A stretch of DNA of 64,000 nucleotides from assembly GCA_035626155.1 (NCBI GenBank), contig DASPOF010000070.1, positions 35,071-99,070 on the forward strand. Direction: 5' to 3'. This stretch comes from DASPOF01 sp035626155. Lineage in GTDB: Bacteria > Desulfobacterota > Binatia > Binatales > Binataceae. The stretch's first letter is position 1. Each line of letters begins with the position of its first letter. The position numbers were made by a program, and so were the translations under genes. The notes under the pieces were generated by a model that ran no database searches, was not told the DNA's origin, and worked only from the letters and a program-made list of their open reading frames with translations. Shown here in pieces: positions 61,371-64,000 of the stretch.

Positions 61371-62335
61371 AACGATTGCGACAGCGCGAGCGCGGAATTG
61401 CGCTGCTGGCGGTGCTGATGGGCGTCGCACTGATGACCCTGATCGTGGTGGATTTCACCACGGTGGCGACGCTGGGCTATCTCTCTGCCGCAAATCAGGC
61501 CAACGAGCTGCGCGCCTACTACCTCGCAAAATCGTCCGTCGCAATCGGGCTGGGCCTCCTCGGCCAGGACGCGCGCAACAAGGCGGCTTCCAAGAATCAG
61601 CTCCCCGACACTCTCAACGACATCTGGGCCACGCCGTACCCGCAGACGAAAGTCGATGGCGGCATCGCGTCGCTCTCGATCGTGGACGAGAACCGAAAAA
61701 TCAACATCAACCAGATGGTCAATCCGAGCAACGGCCAGCAAATCAAGAACTCGGTTTTAATTCTGGAACGGCTGTTTGCCGTGCTCGGTGTCTCGAACCA
61801 GATCATCCCGGCGCTGATCGAGTGGATCAGTCCTCCCGGCAACAACATCGGCGGAGCGGGGCTGGATTACTACGCCCGGCTCATACCGCCCTATGCCCCG
61901 CGCAACGGACCGATGCCGACGATCGGGGACCTCAAGATGGTCGCCGGCGTCGATGAGGCGACCTTTCTTGTCTTAAAGCAGTTTCTGACGGTCGTCCCTC
62001 AGCCGCAGGCCAACGGCGGCATAGTTGTGAATATCAATACCGCGCCGCCCGAGGTAATCGCAGCGCTGGTCCCCGAGCTCACCGAAAATCCCACCCTGGT
62101 CAAGGAGATAGTTCTCGCTCGGATGCTTCGGCCCTTCGCCAAGACGACTGACGTCGGCAATCTGCCGGGCGTGGGGACCTTCAGCACGCGCCTGATGCAG
62201 GTATTAACCACCCAGAGCAAATACTTTACGATATCGGCAACGGGATCGTTCGCCGGGTCGCGTAAAATGGTGTATGCCGTGTTCCAACGCCAATCGAACG
62301 GAACGGCGTTGCTCGCCTCCTGGCGCGAAGAATAG
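61364..62335 (+). CDS. gspK: Minor pseudopilin GspK
   Basis: 323 residues. The prepilin-type N-terminus is MVKRLRQRERGIALLAVLMGVAL, with no glutamate at position 5, as is normal for GspK, the first-assembled tip protein. IVDENRKININQMVNPSNGQ and INTAPPEVIAALVPELTENPTLV are GspK helical-domain motifs. The stop is directly followed by the gspL ATG. Confidence 0.95.
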   Translation: MVKRLRQRERGIALLAVLMGVALMTLIVVDFTTVATLGYLSAANQANELRAYYLAKSSVAIGLGLLGQDARNKAASKNQLPDTLNDIWATPYPQTKVDGGIASLSIVDENRKININQMVNPSNGQQIKNSVLILERLFAVLGVSNQIIPALIEWISPPGNNIGGAGLDYYARLIPPYAPRNGPMPTIGDLKMVAGVDEATFLVLKQFLTVVPQPQANGGIVVNINTAPPEVIAALVPELTENPTLVKEIVLARMLRPFAKTTDVGNLPGVGTFSTRLMQVLTTQSKYFTISATGSFAGSRKMVYAVFQRQSNGTALLASWREE

Positions 62336-63802
62336 ATGCCGCAGCGGATACTCGCAGTCGAACTCGCGGGAGACAGAGTGCGCGCGGCCATGGCCGAGCG
62401 CGCCTGGAACTCCTTTCAGTTCGTCGGCGTATTTGAGAACCAACGCGCCAGCGACGAGCCTGACCTCGGCGAGGCGCTCGCCCGCCTGGTCGCGCAAGCC
62501 GGACGGCCGGACATTGTCATCTCGGCGCTTCCAACCGAATTCGTCTCGAAGCGGTTGTTGGAGCTTCCCTTCGGCGATTCGCGCCGCCTCAAGCAGGTAG
62601 TTCCCTTCGCGCTCGAAGAGCATCTGCCGTTCCCGGTCGATGGGGCCGTGGTCGCCTTCACGCGGGTTGGACACGAGGGCTCTCAGTCCCTGGTCCTCGC
62701 CGCTTTCGCCCGCAAGGCCGACGTCCAACATCATCTTGAAGTCCTGGCCAAGGGGGGATTGGACCCGAAGATCGTCACTCTTGCGCCGGTTGCGCTGGCA
62801 GCGCTGTTTGCGCGCGCGCGAAACGGCTCGTCACCGCGGCCGCATCTCGTGATCGAAACCGATCAGACATCGACCTCGATGGTGCTCATCGATGCCAAGG
62901 GAATTCCCCGCGCGATCCGCTCAGTTGGCCCCGGGCTCGTCACCGGCGACGGCGGCGCGCTGGCGGCCAACGAGGCGGCCGGGGTGCTCAATGCGGTGCG
63001 GCAGACGCTGCTCGCGCAGGCGGCCGACTCGGAGCCGCCCCAGGTGATCCTGACCGGTCCTGGAGCGACGATCGCGCGTCTGAGAAACCTGTTCGCGGAA
63101 GGATTGTCGCTGGCGGTCTGCGAGGGAGGCGAGTTCGATTGTTCCGCGATGTTCGAGGGCCAGCGGCCCGACACCGCGCGATTCGCCGCGGCGGTCGCGA
63201 TGCTGCTGGCCGAAGCGCCCGTCAAGCCGGTCGAGCTTCTGAACTTCCGCCAGGACGACCTTGCATTCCGCGGCCGCACCGGCGGCGATCTGACCCCGTT
63301 CTACACCACCGGAATCCTGGCGGCCGCGATGGCCGCCACCCTGGTTCTGAACTTCGTGCTCGGACTCTCGACCAGTCTCCAGCGGCTCAGCATGGTCAAC
63401 AGCCAGATCGCCGAAATCGCGGCGCCCGCCCTGGGCGGCAACGACGTGTCCGATCCGATGGCGCAGCTCCGATCGGGAATTTCCGATATGAGCAAGCGCT
63501 TGCGCTTGCTTGGCGGAAATCTGTCGCACAATTCGCCGCTCAACACGTTGCTCACCGCGTCACAGGCGCTGCCCTCGCGCTTTCCCGTCGAGATCGAAGA
63601 CATCCAGATCGATGCGACGGGGCTGAGGCTGTCGGGCCAGGCGGATTCTTTTGCGACCGTTGACCAGGTTCAGCGAGCGCTCGAACAGAGCGGACAATTC
63701 GGCGAAATCCCCGGACCTCAGACCAAGAAAGCCTCCGACCCCAACAAGGTCGAGTTCCGCCTCAGCGCCGATTTCAAGTACGGGCTCGGGGAGGGCAATT
63801 GA
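62336..63802 (+). CDS. gspL: Type II secretion protein GspL
   Basis: 488 residues: a large cytoplasmic actin-like domain of the PilM/GspL kind (AVELAGDRVRAAMAERAWNSF, ALEEHLPFPVDGAVVAFTR, LVIETDQTSTSMVLIDAKGIPRAIRSVGPG). One transmembrane helix follows near residues 322-342 (FYTTGILAAAMAATLVLNFVL) and then a periplasmic part. It tethers GspE to the inner-membrane platform. The ATG immediately follows the gspK TAG. Confidence 0.88.
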   Translation: MPQRILAVELAGDRVRAAMAERAWNSFQFVGVFENQRASDEPDLGEALARLVAQAGRPDIVISALPTEFVSKRLLELPFGDSRRLKQVVPFALEEHLPFPVDGAVVAFTRVGHEGSQSLVLAAFARKADVQHHLEVLAKGGLDPKIVTLAPVALAALFARARNGSSPRPHLVIETDQTSTSMVLIDAKGIPRAIRSVGPGLVTGDGGALAANEAAGVLNAVRQTLLAQAADSEPPQVILTGPGATIARLRNLFAEGLSLAVCEGGEFDCSAMFEGQRPDTARFAAAVAMLLAEAPVKPVELLNFRQDDLAFRGRTGGDLTPFYTTGILAAAMAATLVLNFVLGLSTSLQRLSMVNSQIAEIAAPALGGNDVSDPMAQLRSGISDMSKRLRLLGGNLSHNSPLNTLLTASQALPSRFPVEIEDIQIDATGLRLSGQADSFATVDQVQRALEQSGQFGEIPGPQTKKASDPNKVEFRLSADFKYGLGEGN

Positions 63803-63805
63803 GCG

Positions 63806-64000
63806 ATGCTGAATGATGCGATCGCCCAGTTGCGCGCGCGCCTTGGGACGGCGCTCGAACCGATCGTCGCGCGGCTTCGCGAGCGCGTCGATCCGCTGTA
63901 CGCGAGCGGGCGGGCGCGTTACCAGTCGCTCCAGCCCCGCGAGCGCGTGCTGGTTCAGATTGCGGCGGGGCTCGTGGGCGCGCTGATTCTCTACAGCTTC
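63806..64000 (+). CDS. gspM: Type II secretion protein GspM, 5' part, cut by window end
   Basis: 65 residues are visible from the ATG at 63806-63808, 3 bases after the gspL stop, and the frame stays open to the last base. A cytoplasmic helical start is followed by YQSLQPRERVLVQIAAGLVG, entering a hydrophobic helix (ALILYSF), the typical GspM arrangement. GspM completes the assembly platform with GspL. Identity rests on operon order plus this short motif. Confidence 0.85.
   Translation, partial: MLNDAIAQLRARLGTALEPIVARLRERVDPLYASGRARYQSLQPRERVLVQIAAGLVGALILYSF

Overview
The window is a GC-rich, almost gap-free chromosomal segment of a Gram-negative bacterium. Evidence for that includes LptE, a type II secretion operon, several lipoproteins and LPS/nucleotide-sugar genes. 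About 70 genes are packed into compact operons with many ATGA or GTGA stop/start overlaps. The house-keeping set, the acyl-CoA dehydrogenase and crotonase genes and the Sdh1-type succinate dehydrogenase suggest a deltaproteobacterium-like lineage (Desulfobacterota or Candidatus Binatota). That assignment is inference from gene content, not a phylogeny. I saw no rRNA, tRNA, CRISPR, phage or insertion sequence.

Layout. 1-5.8 kb (minus): galE (cut by the left edge), ugd, a polyprenyl-phosphate-type GT2, a PfkB kinase, mtnP and rlmN. 5.9-15.1 kb (minus): a central-carbon block ndk, sucD, sucC, sdhB, sdhA, sdhC (mycobacterial Sdh1-like), mdh, a lipoprotein and icd. 15.4-18.2 kb (plus): an acyl-CoA dehydrogenase and a GT-C membrane glycosyltransferase. 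18.3-23.3 kb (minus): nitroreductase, small membrane protein, glutamine amidotransferase, ruvB-ruvA-ruvC and yebC. 23.4-24.1 kb: a plus-strand lipoprotein. 24.2-29.8 kb (minus): an unusual three-gene membrane glycosyltransferase operon. It comprises a Gpi18-like/PMT double GT-C fusion, an anchored beta-sandwich protein, and a GT-C enzyme with a C-terminal PA14 domain. 30-32.3 kb (plus): esterase, mazG, an ICMT-like methyltransferase and rpsT. A 182-bp MITE-like inverted-repeat element follows.

32.5-41.3 kb (minus) reads in transcription order yceD/DUF177, rpmF, plsX, fabD, acpP, nrdR, ribD, ribBA, nusB, lptE, holA. The order is conserved but fabH/fabG/fabF and ribE/ribH are absent from their usual slots, and the DHBP-synthase half of RibBA has lost key catalytic residues. 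41.4-49.2 kb (minus): nth, glpD, a molybdopterin oxidoreductase, glycerate kinase, rpiA, folE, an MTHFR-like gene and a homoserine-kinase-like gene. 49.3-55.5 kb is mixed: Bcp, a lipoprotein hydrolase with no serine nucleophile, hisI, hisG, two crotonases, a dienelactone hydrolase and two small proteins. 55.6-64 kb (plus): a BamE-like lipoprotein, then gspE-F-G-H-I-J-K-L-M, with gspM cut by the right edge.

The most novel-looking item is the 24.2-29.8 kb operon, a candidate lipid-linked-sugar-dependent surface or protein glycosylation system. The GT2 at 1.9-2.8 kb could make a polyprenyl-phosphate sugar donor for it (inference).
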